Assembly: GCF_014646255.1 (NCBI RefSeq)
Contig: NZ_BMNC01000003.1
Location: 186,001-250,000 of the forward strand
DNA length: 64,000 nucleotides
Direction: 5' to 3'
Origin: Lentzea pudingi
GTDB taxonomy: Bacteria; Actinomycetota; Actinomycetes; Mycobacteriales; Pseudonocardiaceae
In this document: in pieces, positions 25,092 to 33,630 of the stretch
Layout of the letters: every line of letters starts with the position of its first letter
Position numbering within the stretch: position 1 is the stretch's first letter
Notes under the pieces: generated by a model
What the model was told of the DNA's origin: nothing
The model's input: the letters and a program-made list of their open reading frames with translations, nothing else
The model's database searches: none
Position numbers and translations under genes: made by a program

Positions 25092-25631
25092 ATGTCCCGC
25101 ATCGAACTCACCAACCCCGACCAGATCACCGACGAGCGCGCCGAGACCCTGGCCCAGATCAAGGGCGCGTTCGGCGTGGTGCCCAACATGTTCAAGGCCG
25201 TCGCGCACTCGCCCGCCGCCCTGCGCAGCATGTGGGCGCAGTTCGGCGCGCTGGGCGGCGGCACGCTCGGCGCCAAGATCGGCGAGATGGTCGCTGTGGC
25301 CGTCGCCGACCAGAACCGTTGTGACTACTGCCTTTCCGCGCACACCATGCTCGGCAGGAAGGCCGGTGCCAGCGCCGAGGAGATGGCGAACGCGCAGGGC
25401 GGCAAGTCCGACGACCCGCGCACCGCGGCCGTGCTGGCGCTGGCCACCGCACTGGTCCAGAAGCGCGGGCAGATCGACGACGCCGACGTCCAGGCCGCGC
25501 GGGACGCCGGTCTGAGCCAGGAGGAGATCGTCGAGACGGTGGCGCACGTGGCCCTCAACGTGTTCACCAACTACATCAACGTGGCCCTCGACGTCCCCGT
25601 CGACTTCACGCGCGTGCCGCTCCGCAAGTGA
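25092..25631 (+). CDS. Carboxymuconolactone decarboxylase/AhpD-like protein
   Basis: A 179-residue all-helical CMD-family protein with the AhpD active-site motif CDYCLSAH (about residues 77-84), which carries the redox cysteine pair and proton-relay His. Such proteins reduce peroxides or regenerate peroxiredoxins. AAGGAG lies upstream of the ATG. It is the last gene of the protoglobin operon and is followed by a strong terminator. The partnership with the thioredoxin-like protein is inferred from context. Confidence 0.9.
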   Translation: MSRIELTNPDQITDERAETLAQIKGAFGVVPNMFKAVAHSPAALRSMWAQFGALGGGTLGAKIGEMVAVAVADQNRCDYCLSAHTMLGRKAGASAEEMANAQGGKSDDPRTAAVLALATALVQKRGQIDDADVQAARDAGLSQEEIVETVAHVALNVFTNYINVALDVPVDFTRVPLRK

Positions 25632-25638
25632 GTGACCC

Positions 25639-25674
25639 GCCTCGGGGCACCGGGCGATCCCGGTGCCCCGAGGC
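25639..25674. terminator. Bidirectional terminator between the CMD and DeoR genes
   Basis: A perfect 16-bp stem (GCCTCGGGGCACCGGG at 25639-25654 with its complement at 25659-25674) has a CGAT tetraloop. It lies between two convergent stop codons. Confidence 0.88.
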
Positions 25675-25675
25675 G

Positions 25676-26482
25676 TCAGCCGTTCTTCGCCGACGCCACC
25701 TCGACGACCGTGACGCGGACCCCGGCCGCCCGGATCGCCGCCACCGCGACGGGATCGGCGGACATGTCCGTGACGACCTCGTGGACGTCGTGGATGTCGG
25801 CGATGCGGGCGAGCGTGGCCTTGCCGAGCTTGCTGCCGTCGGCCATCACGACGACCCGCGCGGCACGGCTGAGCATCGCGTGGTTGGTGCGCGCCTCGTT
25901 CTCGTCGTGCGTGGTGATGCCCGCGACCGCGTCGATGCCGTCGACGCCGATGAACGCCGTGCCGATGCTGATCGACGCCAGCACGTGCTCCGCCCACGGA
26001 CCCACCAGCTCGTAGGAACGGGGTCTGGCCACACCGCCGACGACCACGAGCTTGTGCCGGGGGTGCAACGCCATCTCCATCGCGATGTTCAACGCGTTCG
26101 TGACCACGGTCAGGTCGGCGCGGCCCGGCAGTTGCTTCGCGAGCTCGCTCGTCGTCGACCCTCCGGTCAGCGCGATGACGTGCGACCCCGACGGCAGCAT
26201 GCGGACCGCCTGACGCACGATCGCCCGCTTCGCGTCACGGGAGCGGCCGCCGCGGTACCGCACCGGCACCTCGTTCACGCCACCCTGCGGCTTCGCCCCG
26301 CCGTGCGTCCTCGTCAGCAGCCGTTGCTCTTCGAGCTGCGCCAGATCACGCCGCAACGTCGCGGATGAGACGCCCAGGCGCGCGCAGAGGTCACCGACCT
26401 GCAGGGAACCGCTTTCTCGGAGCACTTGCAGTATTTCGGACATGCGTTCCGCGCGCGTCGTCCGCCTTTTCCGCTCGGCCAT
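25676..26482 (-). CDS. DeoR family regulator of the amino-sugar operon
   Basis: A 268-residue DeoR/GlpR-type repressor. The helix-turn-helix is at about 27-55 (LQVGDLCARLGVSSATLRRDL) and the sugar-phosphate-binding DeoRC domain contains IALTGGSTTSELAKQL and FIGVDGIDAVAGITTHDENEA. It is divergent from the AgaS-kinase-aldolase operon, so its effector is probably a phosphorylated sugar such as tagatose-6-phosphate or tagatose-1,6-bisphosphate. Repeated CATTCG/CGAATG and GCTCATT boxes fill the shared promoter region. Confidence 0.92.
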   Translation of the reverse strand: MAERKRRTTRAERMSEILQVLRESGSLQVGDLCARLGVSSATLRRDLAQLEEQRLLTRTHGGAKPQGGVNEVPVRYRGGRSRDAKRAIVRQAVRMLPSGSHVIALTGGSTTSELAKQLPGRADLTVVTNALNIAMEMALHPRHKLVVVGGVARPRSYELVGPWAEHVLASISIGTAFIGVDGIDAVAGITTHDENEARTNHAMLSRAARVVVMADGSKLGKATLARIADIHDVHEVVTDMSADPVAVAAIRAAGVRVTVVEVASAKNG

Positions 26483-26510
26483 GGCGCGGAGCCTACGACA
26501 ACTCTTCCGG

Positions 26511-26676
26511 GTGAGCGATCGTACGCGCTCTGCTCACTCCAGCGGACCCCTGAACTGGGCCGACGCGGCGAAACGCTCATTCGGATTGCTCATTTGGGCG
26601 GCGAACCTTGCTGCTCCCGCAGCCCCGGACGTACGAATGCACCGCTCAACGGCATTCGAAGAAATCGTCCGAATGC
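26511..26676. promoter_or_regulatory. Operator-rich divergent region of the DeoR/AgaS genes
   Basis: The 231-bp intergenic region contains a GTGAGC/GCTCAC inverted repeat (26511-26516, 26532-26537). It also has a 13-bp-spaced direct repeat GCTCATTCGG/GCTCATTTGG (26575-26584, 26588-26597). Three CGAATG/CATTCG boxes sit 18 bp apart (26634-26640, 26652-26658, 26670-26676). Tandem short boxes of this kind are usual for DeoR-family repressors. Confidence 0.55.
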
Positions 26677-26713
26677 GGCGGGGAAGCGTCCTGGGTAATC
26701 GGAAGGCGACACC

Positions 26714-27844
26714 ATGGGTGAACGTGGGCTCGGCACCAGCTGGACCGCGGCGGAGATCCGTCAGCAACCGTCCGTCTGGCCACGGGTGGCCGAAGCGGTG
26801 GAGCAGGCCCGGGTGGAGGTCGACGGCCTGGTCGGCGCGGCGCTGGCCGACGCGAGGACACGGGTCGTCCTGACCGGCGCGGGCACGTCGGCGTTCATCG
26901 GCGAGGTCGTGGCCCCGGCCGTGGCGCGGCACCTGGGCAGGCCGGTGGAGGCGATCGCCACCACGGAGGTCGTCGCCGACCCGCAGGGCGCGGTCGTGGA
27001 CGACCGGCCCGTGCTGCTGGTGTCCTTCGCGAGGAGCGGCAACAGTCCCGAATCCCTTGCCGCGGCGGAACTCCTGCACCGGCTCGCACCCGGTCTGCGG
27101 CACCTCGTGATCACGTGCGACCCGCAGGGACAGCTGGCTCGGCGGTGGTCCGGCGCGGAGGACGCTGTCGTGCTCGCGCTTCCGGACGAGACGAACGACC
27201 GCGGCTTCGCGATGACGTCGTCGTTCACCGGGATGGCCTTGGCCGCGTTGCTCGCCTTCGGGGTGGACGTCGACGTGGAAGCGTTGGCACGGCAGGGATC
27301 CGCGGTGCTCGACGAGGCAGCGGAACGGGCGTCGGCGATCGCCGGGGCCAAGCCGGCCCGCCTGGTGTACCTGGGTTCGGGACCGTTGCGGGGGCTGGCG
27401 CGGGAGGCCGCGCTCAAGTGCCTGGAACTCACCCGCGGTGAGGTGGTCGGGCTCGCCGAGTCGTCGCTGGGGTTCCGGCACGGCCCGAAGTCGGTGCTCG
27501 ACGACCGCACGATCGCGATCGTCTTCCTCTCCCCGGACCCGTACTCGCGTTCGTACGACGTCGACATCGCACGGGAGCTCGTGCAGTCGCTCGGCGCCGA
27601 TCGCGTGGTCGTGGTGGGAGAGGCGGACTCCGCCGAGTGCGGTGGCGCGCAGGTGTGGCCGGTCGGCGGTGGGTTCTCCTCGCCGTCCGTGTGGGCGCTG
27701 GTCGCTGTGATCACCGCCCAGGCCACGGCGCTCGCGTGCTCGCTCGCGCTGGACCTGACGCCGGACAACCCGTTCCCGGGCGGCGAGGTCAACCGCGTGG
27801 TGCAGGGCGTGGTCATCCACGAGTTCCCCGAGGAGGTGAGCTGA
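26714..27844 (+). CDS. agaS: SIS-domain tagatose-6-phosphate ketose/aldose isomerase (AgaS-like)
   Basis: A 376-residue protein with two SIS domains, each with the phosphosugar-binding Ser cluster (VLTGAGTSAFIGE; VSFARSGNSPESLAA). It matches AgaS, which deaminates and isomerises galactosamine-6-phosphate to tagatose-6-phosphate. The GlmS-type glutaminase domain is absent. It opens a five-gene operon with a sugar kinase, EamA transporter, PfkB kinase and class II aldolase, which together describe galactosamine or GalNAc catabolism. The DeoR-type repressor faces it. Confidence 0.9.
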   Translation: MGERGLGTSWTAAEIRQQPSVWPRVAEAVEQARVEVDGLVGAALADARTRVVLTGAGTSAFIGEVVAPAVARHLGRPVEAIATTEVVADPQGAVVDDRPVLLVSFARSGNSPESLAAAELLHRLAPGLRHLVITCDPQGQLARRWSGAEDAVVLALPDETNDRGFAMTSSFTGMALAALLAFGVDVDVEALARQGSAVLDEAAERASAIAGAKPARLVYLGSGPLRGLAREAALKCLELTRGEVVGLAESSLGFRHGPKSVLDDRTIAIVFLSPDPYSRSYDVDIARELVQSLGADRVVVVGEADSAECGGAQVWPVGGGFSSPSVWALVAVITAQATALACSLALDLTPDNPFPGGEVNRVVQGVVIHEFPEEVS

Positions 27845-27845
27845 G

Positions 27846-28799
27846 ATGTTCCTCGGCGTCGACGGCGGAGGAACCAAGACCGCGTTCTGCCTGATCGACC
27901 TCCACGGCCGCGTGCTCGCGGAGGCCCGCACCGCGAGCGTGTACTACCTCAACGACGGCTTCGAGATCGTCGAACCCCTGCTGCGCCAGGGAATCGCCGA
28001 GGTCTGCGGCATCGCGGGCATCGGGGTGCAGGACATCACCTACGCGTTCTTCGGCCTGCCCGCCTACGGCGAGATCAGCGGGGACGTCCCGCTCCTCGAC
28101 GCGTTGCCCGCGAAAATCCTCGGCGGCGACCACTACCGCTGCGGCAACGACATGATCTGCGGCTGGGCCGGTTCGCTCGGCGCGGTCGACGGCATCAACG
28201 TCGTCGCGGGCACCGGTTCCATCGCCTACGGCGAGCGACTCGGCCGGCAGTGGCGCGGCGGTGGCTGGGGTGAGCTGTTCGGCGACGAGGGGTCCGGCTA
28301 CTGGGTCGCGATCAACGGCCTCAACGCGTTCAGCCGCATGGTCGACGGACGGCTGCCGGTCGGGCCGCTCGTCGGTGAGATGCGCACGGCTCTGGGCCTG
28401 ACCGCGGACTTCGACGCCATCGACGTCGTGATGATGCGCTGGAACGGGGACCGGGGCCGGATCGCGAGCCTGAGCAAGATCGTGGTCGCGGCGGCCGACG
28501 CCGGTGACGCGACCGCCGGCGAGATCCTGCGTCAGGCGGGCCAGGAACTCGCGCTGCTCGTCAACATCGGCCGCGAGGCACTGGAGTTTCCCGCCTCCCA
28601 GCAGGTCCCGGTGTCGTACTCCGGCGGAATGTTCGGCTCGGCGCACGTGCTGACGTCGTTCCGCGAGTCGCTCGGCCACGACTTCGACCTGCGCGAACCC
28701 CTGCTGGAACCGCACATCGGCGCCGCTCTGCACGCGGCACGCCTGCACGGGCACCCGTTGCGGGCCGAGGACATCTCTCCCGCCACGCTCTCCCTCTGA
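27846..28799 (+). CDS. BadF/BadG-type N-acetylhexosamine kinase
   Basis: A 317-residue ASKHA kinase. The phosphate-1 loop is GVDGGGTKTAFCLID at the N-terminus, with the further nucleotide-binding motifs GLPAYGEIS, VVAGTGSIAYGE and SYSGGMFGS. The family includes eukaryotic-type GlcNAc kinase. In this operon it most likely phosphorylates galactosamine or GalNAc at the 6-position. It begins 1 bp after the AgaS stop. The substrate is inferred from neighbours, not from sequence. Confidence 0.88.
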   Translation: MFLGVDGGGTKTAFCLIDLHGRVLAEARTASVYYLNDGFEIVEPLLRQGIAEVCGIAGIGVQDITYAFFGLPAYGEISGDVPLLDALPAKILGGDHYRCGNDMICGWAGSLGAVDGINVVAGTGSIAYGERLGRQWRGGGWGELFGDEGSGYWVAINGLNAFSRMVDGRLPVGPLVGEMRTALGLTADFDAIDVVMMRWNGDRGRIASLSKIVVAAADAGDATAGEILRQAGQELALLVNIGREALEFPASQQVPVSYSGGMFGSAHVLTSFRESLGHDFDLREPLLEPHIGAALHAARLHGHPLRAEDISPATLSL

Positions 28800-28809
28800 G
28801 GAGCCGAAA

Positions 28810-29733
28810 ATGGCCACATCAGGCTCGTTCTTCCGTGCGAACAGCTGGGTTCCCTACGCGGGACTGCTGGTGTTGTTCTGGGGTGTGTGGGGCGCTTTCT
28901 CCGCGCTGCCCACGAAGCTCTACGCCTACCCCGACCCGATGGTGTACGTCGTGTGGTCGTTGACGATGCTCATCCCCGCGTGGGTCTCGTTGCGCGGCAA
29001 GAAGTTCGACCGGAGCCGCACGGCCGCCGGGTACGGGCTGCTGATCGGGCTCACGGGTGCCGGCGGACAGCTGCTGCTGTTCAAGGCGCTCACGATCGGG
29101 CCCGCGTACGTGATCTTCCCGATCGTCGCGCTGTCGCCCGCGATCACCGTGCTGATGGCGTTCGGCCTGCTGCGCGAACGGCTCGGGGCCCTGTCCTGGA
29201 CCGGCGTGGTGCTCGCACTCGTCGCCGTGGTGCTGTTCTCGGTGTCCACCGGGGACTCGGCCGACGGCGGCTGGCTCTACCTGCTGCTCGCGGTCCTGGT
29301 CTGCGTGGCGTGGGGTGTGCAGGCGTTCTTCATGCGCAAGGCGGCGGTCGCCGGGGTGGACGACGCGACGACGTTCGGCTGGATGACCATCAGCGGCCTG
29401 GTGCTGATCCCGGTGGCGTTGCTGATGATGGGCGGGCTGCCGCTGGACTTCCCGTGGCAGGCACCGGCGCTCACCGCGGGCACCCAGCTGCTCAACGCCG
29501 TCGGCGCGCTGTTCCTCGTCATGGCCATGAGCCGCGGCAAGGCCTCGATCGTCGCACCGGTCACGAACGCGCTGGCTCCCGTCCTGACCATCGTGCTGTC
29601 GCTGCTGGTGTTCGGCGCCCAGCCCAGCGCGTTCCAGGTCGCGGGCATCGTACTGGCCCTCGCCGGTTCCACGCTGATGGTCTACCGCGCGGAGAAGAGC
29701 AGCGAGGCGGTTCCCGCTGGGACGACGACGTGA
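28810..29733 (+). CDS. EamA/DMT family transporter
   Basis: A 307-residue protein with about ten transmembrane helices arranged as two EamA repeats. Examples are WVPYAGLLVLFWGVWGAF in helix 1 and AFQVAGIVLALAGSTLMVY in helix 10. DMT transporters move metabolites across the cytoplasmic membrane, often by export. Its position inside the amino-sugar operon, where a PTS or ABC importer would be expected, suggests uptake of the amino sugar, or export of a by-product. It overlaps the following PfkB gene by GTGA. Confidence 0.88.
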   Translation: MATSGSFFRANSWVPYAGLLVLFWGVWGAFSALPTKLYAYPDPMVYVVWSLTMLIPAWVSLRGKKFDRSRTAAGYGLLIGLTGAGGQLLLFKALTIGPAYVIFPIVALSPAITVLMAFGLLRERLGALSWTGVVLALVAVVLFSVSTGDSADGGWLYLLLAVLVCVAWGVQAFFMRKAAVAGVDDATTFGWMTISGLVLIPVALLMMGGLPLDFPWQAPALTAGTQLLNAVGALFLVMAMSRGKASIVAPVTNALAPVLTIVLSLLVFGAQPSAFQVAGIVLALAGSTLMVYRAEKSSEAVPAGTTT

Positions 29734-30644
29734 CGGGCCGGATCGTCACCGTCACGCTCAACCCCGCCATCGACGTGACCTACCGCGTGCAGGCGCTGCG
29801 GGTGGGGGAGACCGTCCGCGTGCCGGAGGTGCGGTCGAGGGCGGGCGGGAAGGGCGTGAACGTCGCGGCCGTGGTCAACGCACTGGGCGAGGACAGCCTT
29901 GTGCTGGCATTGACCACGACTGCGGAGCTGGACGAGTTCCGCAAAGGCCTGCAGGAACTGGGAATCGCACATCGGCTCGTGCCCGCGCTCGCTTGCGTGC
30001 GCCGGACAATCGCGGTGGTGGCCGACGACGGCAGCACGACGATGTTGCAGGAGAACGGCTTTCCGGCTCGCGCGGAGGCTGCCGTGGAGATTCTCGCGGC
30101 ATTGCAGGAAGAGCTCGAAGCAGGCGCAGGTGCCGTCGTGATCTCGGGCAGCGTGCCGGCGTCGATGGACCCGGAGGTGCCCGCGCGGCTCGCCCGGCTG
30201 TGCGCCGAGCACGGCGTGCCGGTCATCGCGGACGTGTCCGGTGCGGCACTGCGCGCGGCCGCGTCCAGCGGGGCGGTGCTGATGCCGAACGAGGACGAGC
30301 TCGCGGAGCTCGCCGCCAGCCCCGAGGACCTGGTGGCCGGGGGAGCGGCGGCCGTGGTCGCCACCGCCGGCCCGGACGGCGCGACCGCGGTGACCCCCAG
30401 GGGCACGTGGCACGCCCGCCCGGCACAGGTGGTCACCGGCAACCCGACCGGTGCGGGGGACGCGGCCGCCGCCGCGCTCGCACTGCACCTGGCCCGTGCG
30501 GGACAGGAGGTCGACTGGCCCGCCGCACTGGCCGACGTGGTGGCGACCTCCGCGGCGGCCGTGCTGCGACCTGTGGCCGGCGAGATCGACCGCGAGGCGA
30601 GGGCCCGCTGGATTCCCCTGACGACCGTGAAGGAGACGCGATGA
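29730..30644 (+). CDS. PfkB kinase, tagatose-6-phosphate/1-phosphofructokinase type
   Basis: A 304-residue PfkB-family sugar kinase. It has IVTVTLNPAIDVTY at the N-terminus, the signature GGKGVNVAAVV, and the C-terminal NPTGAGDAAAAALA with the catalytic Asp. This branch phosphorylates fructose-1-phosphate or tagatose-6-phosphate at the free terminal carbon. Between AgaS and a class II aldolase, tagatose-6-phosphate to tagatose-1,6-bisphosphate is the expected reaction. Both ends are coupled by stop-start overlaps (GTGA and ATGA). Confidence 0.9.
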   Translation: MTGRIVTVTLNPAIDVTYRVQALRVGETVRVPEVRSRAGGKGVNVAAVVNALGEDSLVLALTTTAELDEFRKGLQELGIAHRLVPALACVRRTIAVVADDGSTTMLQENGFPARAEAAVEILAALQEELEAGAGAVVISGSVPASMDPEVPARLARLCAEHGVPVIADVSGAALRAAASSGAVLMPNEDELAELAASPEDLVAGGAAAVVATAGPDGATAVTPRGTWHARPAQVVTGNPTGAGDAAAAALALHLARAGQEVDWPAALADVVATSAAAVLRPVAGEIDREARARWIPLTTVKETR

Positions 30645-31471
30645 CCGCGGAATGGACCACGTTGCTCGGCGGGCTGCGAACCGAGCACCGTGCGGTGGGC
30701 GCGTTCAACGCGATCATGATCGAGCACGCGGAGGCGATCGTCGCCGGTGCTGAACTGAGCGGGCTCCCGGTGATCCTGCAGATCTCGCAGAACGCCGTGC
30801 GCTACCACGGCACGCTCGCCCCGTTCGCCCGCGCGTGCCTCCAACTCGCCTCCGACGCGACCGTGCCCGTGCTCGTCCACCTCGACCACGTCGAGGACGA
30901 GGACCTCATCCACGAGGGGCTCGGCCTGGGCATCACCTCGGTCATGTTCGACGCCTCCAAACTCGACTACGCCGACAACGTGGCGAGGACCCGCGCGGTC
31001 GTGGAACGCTGCCACACCAACGGATGTCTCGTCGAGGCCGAACTGGGTGAGGTCGGCGGCAAGGACGGCGCCCACGCGCCCGGCGTGCGCACCGACCCCG
31101 GCGAGGCGGCGGCGTTCGTCGCGGCGACCGGCGTCGACTCGCTCGCCGTGGCCGTCGGGTCGTCCCACGCCATGACGGACCGCAGCGCGGTGCTCGACGA
31201 GGACCTGATCGCCGCGCTGGCGGCGGCGGTTCCGGTGCCGTTGGTGCTGCACGGTTCGTCCGGGGTGAACGACGACGGACTGCGGGGAGCGGTCGCCGCC
31301 GGCATCGTCAAGGTCAACATCGGGACGCGGCTGAACCAGGTGCTGACCGAGGCGGTCCGCGCGGTGCTCGGGGAACGCGAACAGCTCACCGATCCGCGTC
31401 GTTACCTGGCACCCGGCCGGGACGCGGTCCGCGACGAGGTCTCCAGGCTGCTCACTGTGCTGGCGAAGTGA
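30641..31471 (+). CDS. Class II fructose/tagatose-bisphosphate aldolase
   Basis: A 276-residue zinc-dependent class II aldolase of the GatY/KbaY type. Zinc-ligand histidines lie in PVLVHLDHVED, AVGSSHAMT and LVLHGSSGVND, and phosphate-binding residues in VKVNIGTRLN. It would cleave tagatose-1,6-bisphosphate into dihydroxyacetone phosphate and glyceraldehyde-3-phosphate as the last step of the operon's pathway. Its stop codon runs into a terminator hairpin. Confidence 0.93.
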   Translation: MTAEWTTLLGGLRTEHRAVGAFNAIMIEHAEAIVAGAELSGLPVILQISQNAVRYHGTLAPFARACLQLASDATVPVLVHLDHVEDEDLIHEGLGLGITSVMFDASKLDYADNVARTRAVVERCHTNGCLVEAELGEVGGKDGAHAPGVRTDPGEAAAFVAATGVDSLAVAVGSSHAMTDRSAVLDEDLIAALAAAVPVPLVLHGSSGVNDDGLRGAVAAGIVKVNIGTRLNQVLTEAVRAVLGEREQLTDPRRYLAPGRDAVRDEVSRLLTVLAK

Positions 31472-31498
31472 GCCGTGCGCGCCGAGGCGCGCACGGCT
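31471..31498. terminator. Bidirectional terminator between the aldolase and MFS genes
   Basis: AGCCGTGCGCGC (31471-31482) pairs with GCGCGCACGGCT (31487-31498) around a CGAG loop. The stem includes the last base of the aldolase stop and the stop of the convergent transporter gene. Confidence 0.85.
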
Positions 31499-32801
31499 AC
31501 ACCTCAGGCCGTTGCGGGAACGTGTGATTCTTGCGCCGTGCGACCGAGTTCCGCCGTGGGGCGTTGAACGTCTCACGGCCTGTCGCGATCGCTGCGGCAC
31601 TCAGCGCACACACCGCTGCGGTGAAGATCGCGACGCCGATCCAGTCGTCACGACCGGAGCCGATCGCCGCTACGACGCTGGGGGCGAGACCTGCGATGGC
31701 GAAACCGATCTGCGTGCCGATCGCCATCCCGGACAGCCTCACCTCGGTGCTGAACATCTCGCCGTACAACGAGGGCCAGATGCCGTTGATGGCGGAGTAC
31801 GCGACTCCGAACAGCACGATGCCGAGCGCGAACACCAGCCCGTACGAGCCGATGGAGATCGACCACAGGTAGGGGAAGATCAAGATCGCGCACGCCCCGC
31901 AGCCGGCCAGGAACACGGGTTTGCGGCCGACTCGGTCGGAAAGGCTTGCGAGCAAAGGGATCGCGGCCAGCGCGACGACGTTGGCGAGGACGCCGACCCA
32001 CAGCATGGGTGTGCGTGCCAGTCCGATCGTGTTCACCGCGTAACTCAGGGCGTAGACGGTGAAGATCGTGCTGACCGAGGCGATGGTGGCCGCGACGACG
32101 ACGCGCAGCACGTCGGCCCAGTGCGTGCGGAACAACACGGCGACGGGCAGCTTGGCCACCTTGGTGCGCTTGAACTCCGCGGTCTCGTCGATCTTGCTGC
32201 GGATGACGAGCCCGACCACCACGACGACCGCGCTGCACCAGAACGGCACGCGCCAGCCCCACGTCAGGAGGTCCTGCTCGGGGAGCGCGGCCACGGGCAG
32301 GAAGATCGCCGTGGCGAGGATCTGCCCGGCCTGCGTGCCGCTGAGCGTGAAGCTGGTGAAGTACGCCCGGCGGTGCTCTGGCGCGTGCTCCAGCGACATC
32401 GAGTTCGCGCCGGCCTGTTCACCCGACGCCGAAAGTCCCTGCAGCAGACGGAGAACGACGAGCAGGATCGGCGCCAGCACACCGGCGGTGGCATAGGTCG
32501 GCAGGCAGCCGACGGCGAAGGTCGCCACGCCCATGAGCAGCAGCGTGAACACGAGGACCTTCTTGCGGCCGAAGCGGTCCCCGACGTGGCCGAGGACGAA
32601 CGCGCCGAGGGGCCTCGCGAGGTAACCGACGCCGAACGTGGCGAGGGCGAGCAGGGTGCCCGTGGCCGGCGAGGTGGCGGGGAAGAAGACCTTGTTGAAC
32701 ACCAGCGCGGCGGCGGTGCCGTAGATGAAGAAGTCGTAGTACTCGAGGGCGCTGCCGATCCAGGCTGCCAGCGCAGTCTTGCGGGCCATCGATGTGGTCA
32801 C
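31497..32801 (-). CDS. MFS metabolite:H+ symporter (shikimate permease-like)
   Basis: A 434-residue, 12-helix member of the metabolite:H+ symporter (MHS) family. The family N-terminus (WIGSALEYYDFFIYGTAAALVF) and the loop GHVGDRFGRKKVLVFTLLLMG are clear. ShiA, KgtP and related carriers import shikimate, alpha-ketoglutarate or aromatic acids. The neighbouring TetR, shikimate dehydrogenase and dehydroshikimate dehydratase genes favour shikimate or quinate import. A CTAGTTAGTTAATAC half-site precedes it. Confidence 0.9.
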   Translation of the reverse strand: MTTSMARKTALAAWIGSALEYYDFFIYGTAAALVFNKVFFPATSPATGTLLALATFGVGYLARPLGAFVLGHVGDRFGRKKVLVFTLLLMGVATFAVGCLPTYATAGVLAPILLVVLRLLQGLSASGEQAGANSMSLEHAPEHRRAYFTSFTLSGTQAGQILATAIFLPVAALPEQDLLTWGWRVPFWCSAVVVVVGLVIRSKIDETAEFKRTKVAKLPVAVLFRTHWADVLRVVVAATIASVSTIFTVYALSYAVNTIGLARTPMLWVGVLANVVALAAIPLLASLSDRVGRKPVFLAGCGACAILIFPYLWSISIGSYGLVFALGIVLFGVAYSAINGIWPSLYGEMFSTEVRLSGMAIGTQIGFAIAGLAPSVVAAIGSGRDDWIGVAIFTAAVCALSAAAIATGRETFNAPRRNSVARRKNHTFPQRPEV

Positions 32802-32821
32802 GGCGTACTCCCATGTACGAC

Positions 32822-32836
32822 CTAGTTAGTTAATAC
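32822..32836. promoter_or_regulatory. Candidate TetR site upstream of the MHS transporter
   Basis: CTAGTTAGTTAATAC lies about 20 bp upstream of the transporter start. It shares CTAGTTnGT with the site at 33603-33618 in front of the shikimate dehydrogenase gene. TetR repressors of this type commonly bind CTAGTT-containing palindromes; here only half is well conserved. Confidence 0.45.
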
Positions 32837-32876
32837 AAGGTCGGATACGCCACCCCCGTGTGTCAAGGGTCAGATT

Positions 32877-33521
32877 TCAGCTGGTCAGGTAGTCGACCAG
32901 CATGTCACCGAGCATGCGTCGGTGGTGCTCGCGCCGGGACGGGTCGAGCATGTCCCGCCCGAAGATCGCGGCGAACGTGTGCCGGTTCGCGAGCCGGAAG
33001 ACGCAGAACGCGCTGATCACCATGTGCACGTCGAGCGGGTCGACGTCGTCGCGGAAGCGGCCTTCCGCGCGGCCGCGTTCGAGGATCTGCGTCAGGCCGT
33101 CGAGTGCCGGGTTCGCGAGGCCCGCCAGCACCTCCGAGCGCGCGATGTGCTCGGCGCGGTGGATGTTCTCGATGCTGACGAGCCGGATGAAGTCGGGGTG
33201 CGCCTCGTGGTGGTCGAAGGTCAGCTCCGCGAGCCGGCGGATGGCGTCCTCGGGTGCGAGGTGCTCGACGTCGAGCTCGGCCTCGAGAGCTCGGATGGCA
33301 AGGTAGGCGCGCTCCAGGACCGCGATGTAGAGCTGTTCCTTGCCGCCGAAGTAGTAGTAGATCATCCGTTTCGTCGTGCTGGTGCGCTCGGCGATCTCGT
33401 CGACGCGCGCGCCCGTGTAGCCCTTGTCGGCGAACTCCCGGGTGGCAACGTCCAGGATGTCGGCGCGCGTGCGGTCCTTGTCCCGCTGGCGCTCGGCATC
33501 GGATGACGACGGTGCGGCCAC
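32877..33521 (-). CDS. TetR family regulator of the shikimate locus
   Basis: A 214-residue TetR/AcrR-type repressor. The N-terminal DNA-binding domain has the helix-turn-helix ARVDEIAERTSTTKRMIYYYF. The C-terminal ligand domain (FDHHEAHPDFIRLVSIENIH) resembles regulators of aromatic-compound catabolism. It is flanked by the MHS transporter and, divergently, the shikimate catabolic genes, so shikimate, dehydroshikimate or protocatechuate is the likely ligand (inference). Confidence 0.92.
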   Translation of the reverse strand: MAAPSSSDAERQRDKDRTRADILDVATREFADKGYTGARVDEIAERTSTTKRMIYYYFGGKEQLYIAVLERAYLAIRALEAELDVEHLAPEDAIRRLAELTFDHHEAHPDFIRLVSIENIHRAEHIARSEVLAGLANPALDGLTQILERGRAEGRFRDDVDPLDVHMVISAFCVFRLANRHTFAAIFGRDMLDPSRREHHRRMLGDMLVDYLTS

Positions 33522-33602
33522 CGGGCCCCCTTCGGTTCTGCGGATGACCAGCCAATTCTAGGGCCTTCCCGGCGGCGGGCCCGGTGCGCTACCGTGAACT
33601 CA

Positions 33603-33618
33603 CTAGTTCGTACATTAC
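33603..33618. promoter_or_regulatory. Candidate TetR site upstream of the shikimate dehydrogenase gene
   Basis: CTAGTTCGTACATTAC lies 13 bp upstream of the GTG start, overlapping the expected promoter. CTAGTTCGTAC is half of the palindrome often bound by TetR-family regulators. It is similar to the sequence at 32822-32836. Confidence 0.5.
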
Positions 33619-33630
33619 GGGGAGGGCCGG

